64,000 bases of DNA from Streptomyces marincola (GCF_020410765.1 NZ_CP084541.1:4545001-4609000); one strand, 5' to 3'; positions 33,581-41,509 are shown, counted from the first letter of the stretch. Numbers and translations are program-made. The notes: a model not told the origin generated them from the letters alone.

Positions 33581-33784
33581 ATGAGCAGGCTGCTGTCGAC
33601 GTGGAGACACACCATCGGCGAACGGCTGCGCGGTCATTGGTCCGATCGCGGGGCCGGATTCGTGGAATACGCGGGACTGCTGCTGCTGATCGCCTCCGTC
33701 GTGGTCCTCGTGGTCGGGCTGGGGATCGACAACCAGGTGGCGAACGCGGTGCAGAACGCGGTCAACCAGATTCTCTCCGGCTGA
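33581..33784 (+). CDS. flp: Flp-type pilin
   Basis: A 67-aa prepilin, the major subunit expected for the Tad fibre. The N-terminal leader is about 25 residues and ends in DRGAG; the processing site is predicted before FVEYAGLLLLIASVVVLVVG, with the conserved Glu-Tyr pair of the Flp family. The mature protein would be about 42 residues, nearly all one helix, ending NQVANAVQNAVNQILSG. Two ribosome sites, GGAGGA and GAGGGA, precede the ATG, as befits a high-expression gene. Confidence 0.9.
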   Translation: MSRLLSTWRHTIGERLRGHWSDRGAGFVEYAGLLLLIASVVVLVVGLGIDNQVANAVQNAVNQILSG

Positions 33785-33807
33785 CCCGGCTGACCCGGCT
33801 GACCCGG
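33781..33807. repeat. Three 9-bp tandem repeats at the pilin/TadG junction
   Basis: CTGACCCGG three times in a row, starting inside the pilin stop codon; it codes LTRLTRLTR in the frame of the downstream gene. Confidence 0.9.
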
Positions 33808-34401
33808 CTCGGCCCGCGCCGCGACCGCGGAGGGGTCTTCCCGCTCTACATATGGATGGTGACCGGCCTGCTGCTGGTCGCCTTCATGTTCTTCGTCTTC
33901 GCGCGGGCCGCGGTGCTGCGCAACGGCGGTCAGTCGGCCGCCGACGCGGCGGCCCTCGCGGCGACGCACGAGGCGCGGGACCGGCTCTACGAACGGTTCC
34001 TCGACGCCATCGGGGAGGACGCCGACGAGGACGCCGACCTGGAGGACATCCTGGACGGGGACGACTTCGCGGTGGGTTCGGCGTGCGGGGAGGCCGCGCC
34101 CAGGCTCGCGAGCAGCAACGACGCCGGGATCGAGACCTGCGGGGTGGCCTCGGGGCGCGCCGGGTACACCGTGCGCGTGGCGACGACGGAGACGGTGGGG
34201 GACACGGTGATCCCCGGGACGGAGTCGCAGCGCGCGTACGCCGGGGCGACCGCCGTTCTCGAAGGGCTGTGCGAGGTCGCCTCCGATGAGCCCGACCTGG
34301 TCAAGCTGGAGTGCGAGGACGACGACTGGTCCTTCGATCCGGCCGACGAGGAAGAACTGCCAGAAGCTCGTGATCTTTTCCGGGTCTTTCTAGAAGACTG
34401 A
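33781..34401 (+). CDS. TadG/TadE-like membrane protein with apparent CTG start
   Basis: The coding frame is clear: RRDRGGVFPLYIWMVTGLLLVAFMF, a TadG-like N-terminal membrane helix, then SAADAAALAATHEARDRLYE and an acidic extracytoplasmic domain with several cysteines (SACGEAA, ETCGVAS, GLCEVA, LECEDD). No ATG, GTG or TTG precedes the helix within the gap after the pilin gene. The pilin stop TGA is overlapped by CTG (CTGA, 33781-33784), the first of three 9-bp repeats coding Leu-Thr-Arg, so CTG start with coupling is the best reading. ATG 33853 would fall inside the helix. Length from CTG is 206 aa. Confidence 0.7.
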   Translation: MTRLTRLTRLGPRRDRGGVFPLYIWMVTGLLLVAFMFFVFARAAVLRNGGQSAADAAALAATHEARDRLYERFLDAIGEDADEDADLEDILDGDDFAVGSACGEAAPRLASSNDAGIETCGVASGRAGYTVRVATTETVGDTVIPGTESQRAYAGATAVLEGLCEVASDEPDLVKLECEDDDWSFDPADEEELPEARDLFRVFLED

Positions 34402-34437
34402 CCACCGACATGCTGACGCACGAAGGACCGGCGCCCG

Positions 34438-35055
34438 ATGGATCTCCGTGAGAACAAGTCCCGACTCATCCTGATCGTTGTGGCGCTCGGTGCCGCCCTG
34501 GTCATCGCCGTGGCCAGCTGCGGCGGCGGGGGCGGCGGTGACGACGGCGACGCGCGGGGGAGCGAGGAGACCACGGACGCAACTCCCGACGACGGCGGGA
34601 ACGCGGAGGCCGGGGAAGGAGAGGGCGGTGACGGGGCGGACGAAGCCGACGAGGAGCCGGCCGAGCTGCTCGCCGAGGTGACCGGCGAGGAGAGCATCAC
34701 CCTGGGCATCACCCGCGCCGAGCGCGAGGCGGGCGGCTTCCTGACCGTCGAGGGGACGATCACCAACGGCGGTGGCGGCACCTGGTTCGACGTGGGCTGG
34801 GCCGGACCTGAGCAGGAACTGGCCGACAACGGCTTCTCCATGGCCGGCGCGTCCATCGTGGCCAACGAGGAGGGCAAGCGCTACCTGATCCTCCGCGACA
34901 CCACGGGACGCTGCCTGTGCACCGGGTTCGGCACCGGCATCGAGGCGGGGGCGACCGTGCCGTGGTTCGCGCAGTTCCCCGAGCCCGAGGCGGGAACGAC
35001 CGAGGTGTCGTTCCAGGTGGGCAACATGCCGCCGGCCACCATCCAGATCCGCTGA
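34438..35055 (+). CDS. Acidic lipoprotein in the tad locus
   Basis: A 205-aa exported lipoprotein. A hydrophobic segment LILIVVALGAALVIAVAS ends in the lipobox V-A-S-C, with the modified cysteine near residue 28, followed by a glycine run and about 45 acidic residues, probably a flexible wall-spanning tether. The C-terminal domain (about 80-205) is beta-rich with C-L-C in GRCLCTGFGTG. Its place between the TadG-like and OmpA-like genes suggests a wall-zone part of the pilus apparatus. AAGGA precedes the ATG. I recognise no family. Confidence 0.75.
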   Translation: MDLRENKSRLILIVVALGAALVIAVASCGGGGGGDDGDARGSEETTDATPDDGGNAEAGEGEGGDGADEADEEPAELLAEVTGEESITLGITRAEREAGGFLTVEGTITNGGGGTWFDVGWAGPEQELADNGFSMAGASIVANEEGKRYLILRDTTGRCLCTGFGTGIEAGATVPWFAQFPEPEAGTTEVSFQVGNMPPATIQIR

Positions 35056-35067
35056 GGGGACGTGACG

Positions 35068-35835
35068 ATGACAGACGCACGCAGCCGCTACGGCCGGGTG
35101 GGCGCGGTCGCCCTCTCGGGCGCGGTGGTCCTGGGCTTCGCGGCGCCCGCGCTGGCCGACGAGAACGACGGCCAGGTGCGGCAGCCCCCCGGGTACGAGG
35201 AGCCGGTGCCGCCCGAGATCGACCCGGAGGCGGCGGGGCTCATGCTCGGTGACGGCGCGACGCTCGCCGACCCGCGCGTGCTCGACATCAAGTTCATCAC
35301 CGAGAACCTGGCGGGCGGCGGCACCGGGGACACCGGCAGCACCGGCGGCACGGGGGACACGGGCGAGGACACCGGTGGCTCGGGCCAGGCGGACGGAGGG
35401 CAGTCCGGCGGTGCCGAGGAAGGGCAGTCGCCGGCCGGCGGCGGGGCCGAGCAGCGTGAGGAACGCACCAGCGGCACCCGCAAGTTCACCCTTCAGACCG
35501 ACGTGCTGTTCGCGGAGGGCAGCGCGGAGCTGAGCGACGAGGCGCGGCAGGCGTTGCAGGAGGTCGCCACGGCGATCAACGAGTACGGGCCGTCACAGGT
35601 CAACATCTTCGGCTTCACCGACGACCAGGGGTCCTACGAGAGCGGCCGGGTGCTCTCCGACGAACGCGCCGCGAACACCCAGAACGTGCTGCTCGACCTC
35701 ATCGACGACCCGACGTCGATCCAGTTCAACGTGCGCGGCTACAGCGAGGACTACCCGCTGTACGACAACTCCACCGAGGAGGGCAGGCAGGGCAACCGCC
35801 GCGTCGAGATCTCGTGGCCCACCTCGGCGGAGTGA
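35068..35835 (+). CDS. OmpA-family peptidoglycan-binding protein in the tad locus
   Basis: A 255-aa secreted protein. A signal peptide (AVALSGAVVLGFAAPALADE, cleavage near residue 29) leads to a Gly/Thr/Ser-rich linker (residues about 90-135, low complexity) and a C-terminal OmpA domain: FAEGSAELSDEARQALQEVA, IFGFTDDQGSYESGRVLSDE, then NRRVEISW. OmpA domains bind the diaminopimelate part of peptidoglycan, so this could anchor the pilus passage in the thick wall. ATG 35068 has AGGGGA at good spacing; a GTG 6 nt earlier is too close to that site. Confidence 0.82.
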   Translation: MTDARSRYGRVGAVALSGAVVLGFAAPALADENDGQVRQPPGYEEPVPPEIDPEAAGLMLGDGATLADPRVLDIKFITENLAGGGTGDTGSTGGTGDTGEDTGGSGQADGGQSGGAEEGQSPAGGGAEQREERTSGTRKFTLQTDVLFAEGSAELSDEARQALQEVATAINEYGPSQVNIFGFTDDQGSYESGRVLSDERAANTQNVLLDLIDDPTSIQFNVRGYSEDYPLYDNSTEEGRQGNRRVEISWPTSAE

Positions 35836-35884
35836 GGGTCGGCCGCCGGCCGCGTTCGCGTGCCACCGGCCGGGCGGGGGCGCG

Positions 35885-36448
35885 ATGACCCCGGGCGATG
35901 ACGCCGTGCCCCCGGCGGCGGACGGATTCACCTACCGGGACGTGGGCTGGACGCGGGCGCCGCGCGGTGCGCCGCCGCGCGGATACCACGTGCTGCGGGC
36001 GCGGACCCGCCTCGGGCGCGGGCAGGCCGTCCTTGAGGCGGCGGCCGGCGCGGTGTTCGGCTGGGACATGCACCGCGCGGCCGGGTTCGCCGTGCCGCCC
36101 GGCACGCCTCCCGCCGCACCGGGGGTGCGGGTGGTGGTCGGCGTCGGCGTCGGCCGCCTGCGGCTGCGGGCGCCCTGCCGCGTGGTGTGGACGGCGCGCG
36201 AGCCCGACCGGCTCGGCTTCGGCTACGGAACGCTGCCCGGGCACCCGGAACGCGGGGAGGAGGCGTTCCTCGTCGAACGACTGTCCGACGGCTCGGTGTG
36301 GCTGACGGTCACGGCGCTGACCCGGGGCGGGGTCTGGTACACGCGCGCGGCCGGGCCGCTGGGGCGCGCGGTGCAGCGGGGGCTTGCCCGCGCGTACGGC
36401 CGCGCGCTGCGCCGCACGGTGCGCCGCGTGGCCGGCGGCCCGGGCTGA
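35885..36448 (+). CDS. DUF1990-family protein
   Basis: A 187-aa soluble protein. The opening TYRDVGWTRAPRGAPPRGYH and the sequence LGFGYGTLPGHPERGEEAFL, followed by GSVWLTVTALTRGG, are the hallmarks of DUF1990, a family with a START/YndJ-like beta fold of unknown function that may bind a small lipid-like ligand. It lies inside the pilus locus but has no evident link to it. The ATG at 35885 is 49 nt after the OmpA-like stop and lacks a strong ribosome site. Confidence 0.85.
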   Translation: MTPGDDAVPPAADGFTYRDVGWTRAPRGAPPRGYHVLRARTRLGRGQAVLEAAAGAVFGWDMHRAAGFAVPPGTPPAAPGVRVVVGVGVGRLRLRAPCRVVWTAREPDRLGFGYGTLPGHPERGEEAFLVERLSDGSVWLTVTALTRGGVWYTRAAGPLGRAVQRGLARAYGRALRRTVRRVAGGPG

Positions 36449-36636
36449 GGGCCGCCCGCCCCGCCCGTTCCGCCTGTTCCGTTTCCCGGCCGGCCGTTCC
36501 CGTGCCGCTTCGCCGGCCCCGCGGCCGTTCCGGTGCCGCTGCGCGAACCGCCGAACGGCCGTCCGGCGACGGCCGGAAGACGGCCGGAAGACGGCCTCCA
36601 CGGTGCCTGCTGCGGGGCGCGACGGGGTGCCCGAGG

Positions 36637-36662
36637 GGCGTCCGGCCGGCCGGCCGGACGCC
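36637..36662. repeat. 26-bp palindrome of G and C only, plus central T/A pairs
   Basis: GGCGTCCGGCCGG and its exact complement CCGGCCGGACGCC are joined without a loop. It may terminate transcripts from the DUF1990 gene. Confidence 0.7.
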
Positions 36663-36821
36663 GCTTTCAAGGGGTAACGCCGTTCCAGACGGTGCGGTAG
36701 GGTTCCCCTCATGTCGGCCGCCGCCGGCATCTTCGGCGCCAGCGTCGTCACTCCCACCCCGGCGACGGCTGGCGGGGCGGACCGTGAGCCACCCCCCCCG
36801 CTCCGGTCCGGCCCCATTCCA

Positions 36822-36863
36822 CGGGCCGGTCTGCCCCTCCCCCCCAGCGGGCAGACCGGCCCG
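36822..36863. terminator. 15-bp-stem hairpin upstream of the prepilin peptidase gene
   Basis: CGGGCCGGTCTGCCC (36822-36836) pairs perfectly with GGGCAGACCGGCCCG (36849-36863) around a 12-nt loop. It ends 26 nt before the start codon, overlapping the expected -35 region, so it would insulate the gene from upstream transcription. Confidence 0.6.
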
Positions 36864-36876
36864 GCCGCTTCCGCAC

Positions 36877-36882
36877 TACGCT
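36877..36882 (+). promoter_or_regulatory. Leaderless -10 box of the prepilin peptidase gene
   Basis: TACGCT lies exactly 6 nt before the GTG at 36889; no ribosome site is present. Confidence 0.5.
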
Positions 36883-36888
36883 CGGGCC

Positions 36889-37650
36889 GTGTCCGACCTT
36901 CCGATCGTTCCGGTCGCCGCGACCGTCTACGGCGCCCTGGCCGGGTTCCTGCTCGCGCGTCCCGCCTACCGGTTGTCGGTGGCGCCCGGCAGGCCGTGGC
37001 GCGCGCCGTGCCCCGCGCGCCATCCGAGGCCGGCCGGCCGGCTCGCTCCGCTCACCGGCTGGCTCGGCCCGGCGCGCTGCGCGCGGTGCGCCGCCGCGGG
37101 GCGGCGGTTCGGCGCGCGGCCGGTGCTGCCCGCGGCCGTGACCGCGGCCTGCTGCGCGGTGCTCGCCACCTCGGTGGGGGAGCGGCCGGAACTCGCGGTG
37201 TGGCTGCTCGCGGCGCCCGCGGTGGTGCTCCTCGCGATGGTGGACTTCGCGGTGCAGCGGCTGCCCGACGTCCTGACGCTTCCGCTGGCCGGCGTGGTGG
37301 CCGCGGGCCTCGCGCTGGCCGCGCCGTCCGAGGCGGCCGGTGGCCTGCTGGGCCGGGCGCTGCTGGCCGGCGCGGTGCTCAGCGGTGTGTACTTCCTGCT
37401 GTTCCTGATCAACCCGCGCGGCATGGGGTTCGGCGACGTCAAGCTCGCGATTCCGGTGGGGGTCGCCCTTGGGTGGTACGGGTGGGGCATTGTGTTCTTC
37501 GGCACGTTCGTGGGTTTCCTGCTGGTCGCCGGATACGGGCTGGCGCTGGTCGTCGCGCGGCGCGCGGACCGGAAGTCGACGGTGCCCTTCGGGCCGTTCA
37601 TGGCGCTCGGCGCGCTGGTGGGCATCGTGCTCGGCGGACTCGCGGCCTGA
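36889..37650 (+). CDS. A24 prepilin peptidase (TadV/CpaA-like)
   Basis: A 253-aa polytopic aspartic peptidase that trims type IV prepilins and pseudopilins. The two catalytic aspartates are in MVDFAVQRLPD (near residue 117) and GFGDVKL (near 182), the GxGD signature. Unlike full TFPP enzymes its N-terminal cytoplasmic domain is short, though it keeps CARCAAAGRR. About six to seven helices follow. It is the only such enzyme in the window and should process the Flp pilin and both TadE proteins. The GTG start is supported by TACGCT-N6-GTG; start sites further upstream give nonsense sequence. Confidence 0.88.
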   Translation: MSDLPIVPVAATVYGALAGFLLARPAYRLSVAPGRPWRAPCPARHPRPAGRLAPLTGWLGPARCARCAAAGRRFGARPVLPAAVTAACCAVLATSVGERPELAVWLLAAPAVVLLAMVDFAVQRLPDVLTLPLAGVVAAGLALAAPSEAAGGLLGRALLAGAVLSGVYFLLFLINPRGMGFGDVKLAIPVGVALGWYGWGIVFFGTFVGFLLVAGYGLALVVARRADRKSTVPFGPFMALGALVGIVLGGLAA

Positions 37651-37709
37651 AATGTCGGCGCGGGTGCCCCCGGCGGGCGCCGGGATGCGTTACCGTGGAA
37701 TCCCCCCCT

Positions 37710-37755
37710 CGGGCCGGTCCGTATCCCCCCCCCCACGGACCGGCCCGCTTTTTCG
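37710..37755 (+). terminator. Canonical Rho-independent terminator after the prepilin peptidase gene
   Basis: CGGGCCGGTCCGT (37710-37722) and ACGGACCGGCCCG (37735-37747) form a 13-bp perfect stem with a C-rich 12-nt loop, followed by CTTTTTCG. It is the only hairpin I saw in the window with a true T tract. Confidence 0.88.
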
Positions 37756-37863
37756 CCCGGCCGACAGCGCGCCGCCGCTGGCCGGAACCCCGCGCCCCGG
37801 CGAGCCGCCCCCGCGCCCGGCAGTAGAGTTCCGGACACGCAGGGGAGTCAGGGAGTCAGGGCC

Positions 37864-38652
37864 ATGGAGGGGCTGACACACACGATGAGGAACAAGCTGC
37901 GCCGGCTGGCCGTCAGGCTGTACGCACGGCGGGTGGAGGGCCGGCTCGACACCGACAGGAGCGCCAAGCACATCGGCGTCATCCTGGACGGCAACAGGCG
38001 CTGGGCCAAGGCCGCGGGCAGCACCACGAAGGAGGGGCACGAGGCGGGAGCCGCCAAGATCCGCGACCTGCTCGGCTGGTGCGAGGAAACCGACGTCGAG
38101 GTGGTCACGCTGTGGCTGCTGTCCACGGACAACCTCAACCGGGAGCCGGACGAGCTGGCCACGTTGCTGTCGATCGTCGAGGGCGCGGTGAGCGACCTCG
38201 CCGACGACGGCCGGTGGCGCGTCAACCATGTGGGGGCGCTCGACGTGCTGCCCGAGCGCACGCGTGAGGTGCTGCGCCGTGCGGAGGAGAAGACGGCGGA
38301 CCGGCGCGGGATACTGGTCAACGTCGCCGTGGGGTACGGCGGGCGTCAGGAGATCACCGACGCCGTCCGCTCCCTGCTGGCCAAGCGCGCCGCCGAGGGG
38401 CAGACACTCGAACAGGTCGCCGAGGGGCTCGGGGTCGAGGACATCTCCGAGCACCTGTACACGCGGGGGCAACCCGACCCCGACCTGGTGATCCGTACCA
38501 GCGGGGAGCAGCGTCTCTCGGGGTTCATGCTCTGGCAGAGCGCGCACTCCGAGTACTACTTCTGCGAGGCGTACTGGCCGGCGTTCCGCAAGGTGGACTT
38601 CCTCCGCGCGCTGCGCGACTACGCGGCGCGGCACCGCCGCTACGGGGTCTGA
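37864..38652 (+). CDS. uppS: Isoprenyl (cis-prenyl) diphosphate transferase
   Basis: A 262-aa cis-prenyltransferase. The catalytic motif HIGVILDGNRRWAK (near residues 36-49) and the C-terminal RTSGEQRLSGFMLWQSAHSE with EYYFCEAYWPAF are intact. Streptomycetes carry more than one such enzyme, making short (Z,E-farnesyl) or long (undecaprenyl and longer) products; the chain length of this copy cannot be told by eye. ATG 37864 has only a weak site; ATG 37885 (MRNKLRR), 21 nt later and 12 nt after GAGGGG, is a fair alternative start. It is separate from the pilus genes by a terminator. Confidence 0.88.
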   Translation: MEGLTHTMRNKLRRLAVRLYARRVEGRLDTDRSAKHIGVILDGNRRWAKAAGSTTKEGHEAGAAKIRDLLGWCEETDVEVVTLWLLSTDNLNREPDELATLLSIVEGAVSDLADDGRWRVNHVGALDVLPERTREVLRRAEEKTADRRGILVNVAVGYGGRQEITDAVRSLLAKRAAEGQTLEQVAEGLGVEDISEHLYTRGQPDPDLVIRTSGEQRLSGFMLWQSAHSEYYFCEAYWPAFRKVDFLRALRDYAARHRRYGV

Positions 38653-38952
38653 GGCCGGGGCGGCCGAGGCCGCGCTTCTGACCGGTTCCGACCGGTTTGG
38701 GGCCGGGGAACGGGGGGACCGCCCGGGGCATTCTTCGCATGAGATGTGCAGTGAGCGGGCATATTCCTGCCGGACCGCGCATCCGCGCGGTCCGCCGGGA
38801 GGCCCTTTGCGCACCACGACATCCCCTTCTGCAAGCGGGGACGAGGGCCGGTACCGGTCCGGTGTGCCACGGGCCGGGGCCGGCTGTTCTGACCCCCGGC
38901 GCCCTGGGCGGCGCCTTGTTCCCGCACCTCATTCGAGGGGGTTCGTCCACTC
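38653..38952. other. 300-bp gap between uppS and PIN-PhoH gene
   Basis: No gene is seen. A hairpin at 38771-38794 is the only clear structure. The AT-rich patch around 38736-38768 (ATTCTTCGC to GGGCATATTCC) is the likeliest promoter area for the downstream gene, without boxes I can name. Confidence 0.5.
38771..38794. terminator. 10-bp hairpin between uppS and PIN-PhoH gene
   Basis: CGGACCGCGC, loop ATCC, GCGCGGTCCG. It lies 119 nt after the uppS stop; no T tract. Confidence 0.5.
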
Positions 38953-40290
38953 GTGGCCACCAGCAAGAAGCGCTCGCACGACCGGCGCATGTATGTCCTG
39001 GACACCAGCGTTCTCCTCGCCGACCCGGCGGCCATCACCCGCTTCGACGAGCACGAGGTCGTCCTTCCGGTCGTTGTCATCTCCGAGCTTGAGGCAAAGC
39101 GTCACCACCCCGAGCTGGGCTACTTCGCCCGGCAGGTCCTGCGCCGACTCGACGAGTACCGGGTGCGGTTCGGGCGGCTGGACACGCCGCTGCCGATCGG
39201 GGACCTCGGCGGCACGCTCCGTGTCGAGCTGAACCACTCGGACCCGGCCGTGCTGCCTCCGGCCATGCTGAACGAGCGGGGCCGGCTCGCGGACAACGAC
39301 TCGCGGATCCTGGCCGTCGCGCGCAACCTCCAGGCCGAGGGGTACGACGTCACGGTGGTCTCCAAGGACCTGCCGCTGCGCATCAAGGCGTCGTCGGTGG
39401 GGCTGTCCGCCGAGGAGTACCGCGCGGAACTGGCCATCACCGACTCCGACGGCTGGACCGGTCTCTCCGAGCTGACGCTGAGCGGCGAGGCCGTGGACGA
39501 GCTGTTCGCGACGGAGAGCGTGCACGACGAGACCGCCGCCGGGCTGCCGGTGCACACCGGTCTGGTCATCTCCTCCGAGCGCGGGCGCGCGCTCGGGCGC
39601 GTGGCGCCCGACGGGCGGGTGCGGCTGGTGCGCGGGGACCGGGAGGCGTTCGGCATCCACGGGCGCAGCGCGGAGCAGCGGATCGCCCTCGACCTGCTGC
39701 TCGACCCGGATGTCGGCATCGTGTCCATGGGCGGCCGGGCGGGGACGGGCAAGTCCGCGCTGGCGCTGTGCGCCGGGCTCGAAGCGGTGCTGGAGCGGCG
39801 CCAGCACAGCAAGGTGGTCGTCTTCCGTCCGCTGTACGCCGTCGGCGGGCAGGACCTCGGCTACCTGCCGGGCACCGAGGCCGAGAAGATGAACCCGTGG
39901 GCGCAGGCCGTGTTCGACACGCTGTCCGCGGTGACGACGCGTGAGGTGATCGAGGAGGTCGTGGCCCGCGGCATGCTGGAGGTGCTGCCGCTCACGCACA
40001 TCAGGGGCCGGTCGCTGCACGACGCGTTCGTGATCGTGGACGAGGCCCAGTCACTCGAACGCAACGTGCTGCTGACGGTGCTGTCCAGGATCGGGCAGAA
40101 CTCGCGGGTGGTGCTGACGCACGACGTGGCGCAGCGCGACAACCTGCGCGTGGGGCGCTACGACGGCGTGGTCGCGGTGGTGGAGAAGCTCAAGGGCCAC
40201 CCGTTGTTCGCGCACGTGACGCTGACGCGTTCGGAGCGGTCGCCGATCGCCGCGCTGGTGACGGAAATGCTCGAAGACGGTCGCGTCTGA
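38953..40290 (+). CDS. PIN-PhoH fusion (PhoH2-type) RNase/helicase
   Basis: A 445-aa cytoplasmic fusion. The N-terminal PIN domain (about 12-150) has the acidic residues expected for a metal-dependent RNase (VLDTSVLL D17, ISELEAK E45, DNDSRILA, VSKDLPLR D139). The C-terminal PhoH ATPase has Walker A GRAGTGKS (261-268) and Walker B FVIVDEAQS (about 357-365). Such PhoH2 proteins have been shown in mycobacteria to unwind and cleave RNA; here there is no upstream antitoxin-like ORF. GTG at 38953 has GAGGGGG about 12 nt upstream, slightly far; an in-frame ATG (MYVLDTS) twelve codons on is the alternative. Confidence 0.9.
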   Translation: MATSKKRSHDRRMYVLDTSVLLADPAAITRFDEHEVVLPVVVISELEAKRHHPELGYFARQVLRRLDEYRVRFGRLDTPLPIGDLGGTLRVELNHSDPAVLPPAMLNERGRLADNDSRILAVARNLQAEGYDVTVVSKDLPLRIKASSVGLSAEEYRAELAITDSDGWTGLSELTLSGEAVDELFATESVHDETAAGLPVHTGLVISSERGRALGRVAPDGRVRLVRGDREAFGIHGRSAEQRIALDLLLDPDVGIVSMGGRAGTGKSALALCAGLEAVLERRQHSKVVVFRPLYAVGGQDLGYLPGTEAEKMNPWAQAVFDTLSAVTTREVIEEVVARGMLEVLPLTHIRGRSLHDAFVIVDEAQSLERNVLLTVLSRIGQNSRVVLTHDVAQRDNLRVGRYDGVVAVVEKLKGHPLFAHVTLTRSERSPIAALVTEMLEDGRV

Positions 40291-40783
40291 GCGTTCGACT
40301 GCCCCGGCCCGCTCGCGCCCGTGACAGGGCGCGGGCGGGCCGCGTCGCGGGCGCCGGCGCGTCGCGCGGCGTTCCGCACCGATCGGGCCGCCGCCGGGAA
40401 GGCCCGCGACGGCGGGGTTCGTACGGGCAAAAGCCCAGGTAGGCGGGTCACGGAACGGTCTCGGCCGGTTGGCAAGCCCCGTTCACCTGTGAGCTTTCCC
40501 ACAGAGGACTGAATTGCTTCGGGGCATCCGGGTCCGGCAGTGTGTGCGTCTGTCAGGCCCCGCATACGGCACCGATGTCCCCCAAGGGCATTGCAAGGAC
40601 TGCGTTTTACAACTGAACAGCCGCTCGCCGTATGCCGCCCGCAGAAGATGTGGACCCACGCCTCAGCCGCGTGCGGACCCCGCCGGGCCAGTGCCTCCCG
40701 CACCAGCATCAGCGGAGGCCCGCGTCAGGGGCACGATCGCGCCCGCCGGGTCCTCCGAGCGGACGATGTCGGAAGGAAACCGT
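40291..40783. other. 493-bp gap with terminator and long putative leader
   Basis: After the PIN-PhoH terminator there are more than 400 bp with no gene before the transglycosylase. The part from about 40500 to 40680 is less GC-rich than the surroundings (TTGCAAGGACTGCGTTTTAC) and could be a structured 5' leader. Streptomyces cell-wall hydrolase genes are often controlled by c-di-AMP (ydaO-type) riboswitches; I could not match that consensus by eye and do not claim one. Confidence 0.45.
40306..40341 (+). terminator. 15-bp hairpin after the PIN-PhoH gene
   Basis: GGCCCGCTCGCGCCC (40306-40320) pairs with GGGCGCGGGCGGGCC (40327-40341), one G-T, loop GTGACA. It begins 15 nt after the stop codon; no T tract. 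Confidence 0.7.
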
Positions 40784-41509
40784 GTGACCGGGATTTCGGT
40801 CCGGGGATTCGCAGTGGCGTCCGCCACCGCGGTGACCACCGTCGGCGCTGCCGTCGGTGTCGCCTCGGGGGACGACCAGAGCCGCCCTGCGGAGAACATG
40901 GCGGCCGTCGCGGCCGACGCGACGCTGCTCGCTGAGATACCCGCGGGTACGAATGCCGAGCTGCACACCGCTTCGCTGACGCAGCAGGTGGAGACGCAGA
41001 CCATCGCGGCGGACGCCGACGCGCGGCGCGCCGCGCAGGAGGCCGCCCGCATCCAGGCCGCGGAGAGCGCCGCCGAGCGCCGGGCCGAGGCCGAGCGTGC
41101 CGCGCAGGAGCAGGCGGACCGCGAGGCACGGGAGGCGGCCGAGCGCGCCGCCGAGGAGGCGCGGGCCGCGGCCTCGTCCGCCGGGTCGTCGGCGTCGTTC
41201 CCCGTGCAGTCCTCCTACACGAAGGCCGAAGTGCAGGCGATGGCCCGCCAGATCGTGGCGGCGGACCAGTTCCAGTGCTTCTCGAACATCGTGGACCACG
41301 AGAGCGGCTGGAACCACACGGCGCAGAACCCCTCATCGGGCGCCTACGGCCTGATGCAGGCCCTGCCCGGGTCCAAGATGTCGTCCGCGGGCTCGGACTG
41401 GCAGACGAACCCGGCGACCCAGATCCGCTGGGGTGTCAACTACATGGAGGACCGCTACGGCAGCCCGTGCGGCGCCTGGGAGTTCTGGCAGGCCAACAAC
41501 TGGTACTGA
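40784..41509 (+). CDS. Secreted transglycosylase (SLT domain)
   Basis: A 241-aa exported cell-wall enzyme predicted to cleave the glycan strand of peptidoglycan. A signal peptide (ISVRGFAVASATAVTTVGAAVGVASG) is followed by a long Ala/Glu/Arg coiled-coil region (about 65-140) and a C-terminal SLT domain: FSNIVDHESGWNHTAQNPSS (catalytic Glu in HES), then GAYGLMQALPGSKM and IRWGVNYMEDRYG. GTG at 40784 was preferred because GAAGGAA is 5-8 nt upstream; an in-frame ATG at 40766 would add six residues. Such enzymes act in growth, spore germination or wall remodelling. Confidence 0.88.
   Translation: MTGISVRGFAVASATAVTTVGAAVGVASGDDQSRPAENMAAVAADATLLAEIPAGTNAELHTASLTQQVETQTIAADADARRAAQEAARIQAAESAAERRAEAERAAQEQADREAREAAERAAEEARAAASSAGSSASFPVQSSYTKAEVQAMARQIVAADQFQCFSNIVDHESGWNHTAQNPSSGAYGLMQALPGSKMSSAGSDWQTNPATQIRWGVNYMEDRYGSPCGAWEFWQANNWY

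Larger units (their letters stand above)
36449..36888. other. 440-bp non-coding gap before the prepilin peptidase
   Basis: No gene is supported. It holds direct repeats of GGAAGACGGCC (around 36574-36596), a 26-bp GC-only palindrome (36637-36662), a C-rich tract (36791-36798) and a 15-bp-stem hairpin (36822-36863), then the leaderless promoter of the peptidase gene. An ATG at 36711 follows TAGGGT by 7 nt, but its frame runs into unrelated coding sequence and is not protein-like. Confidence 0.55.

Noticed and set aside
36711..37826. Plus-strand frame starting with ATG 7 nt after TAGGGT
   Set aside because: It overlaps the prepilin peptidase in another frame and turns into Arg/Pro-rich non-protein sequence after about 30 codons.
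40306..40783. c-di-AMP (ydaO-type) riboswitch before the transglycosylase gene
   Set aside because: The context fits, but I could not match the conserved core by eye, so it is listed only as something to test.
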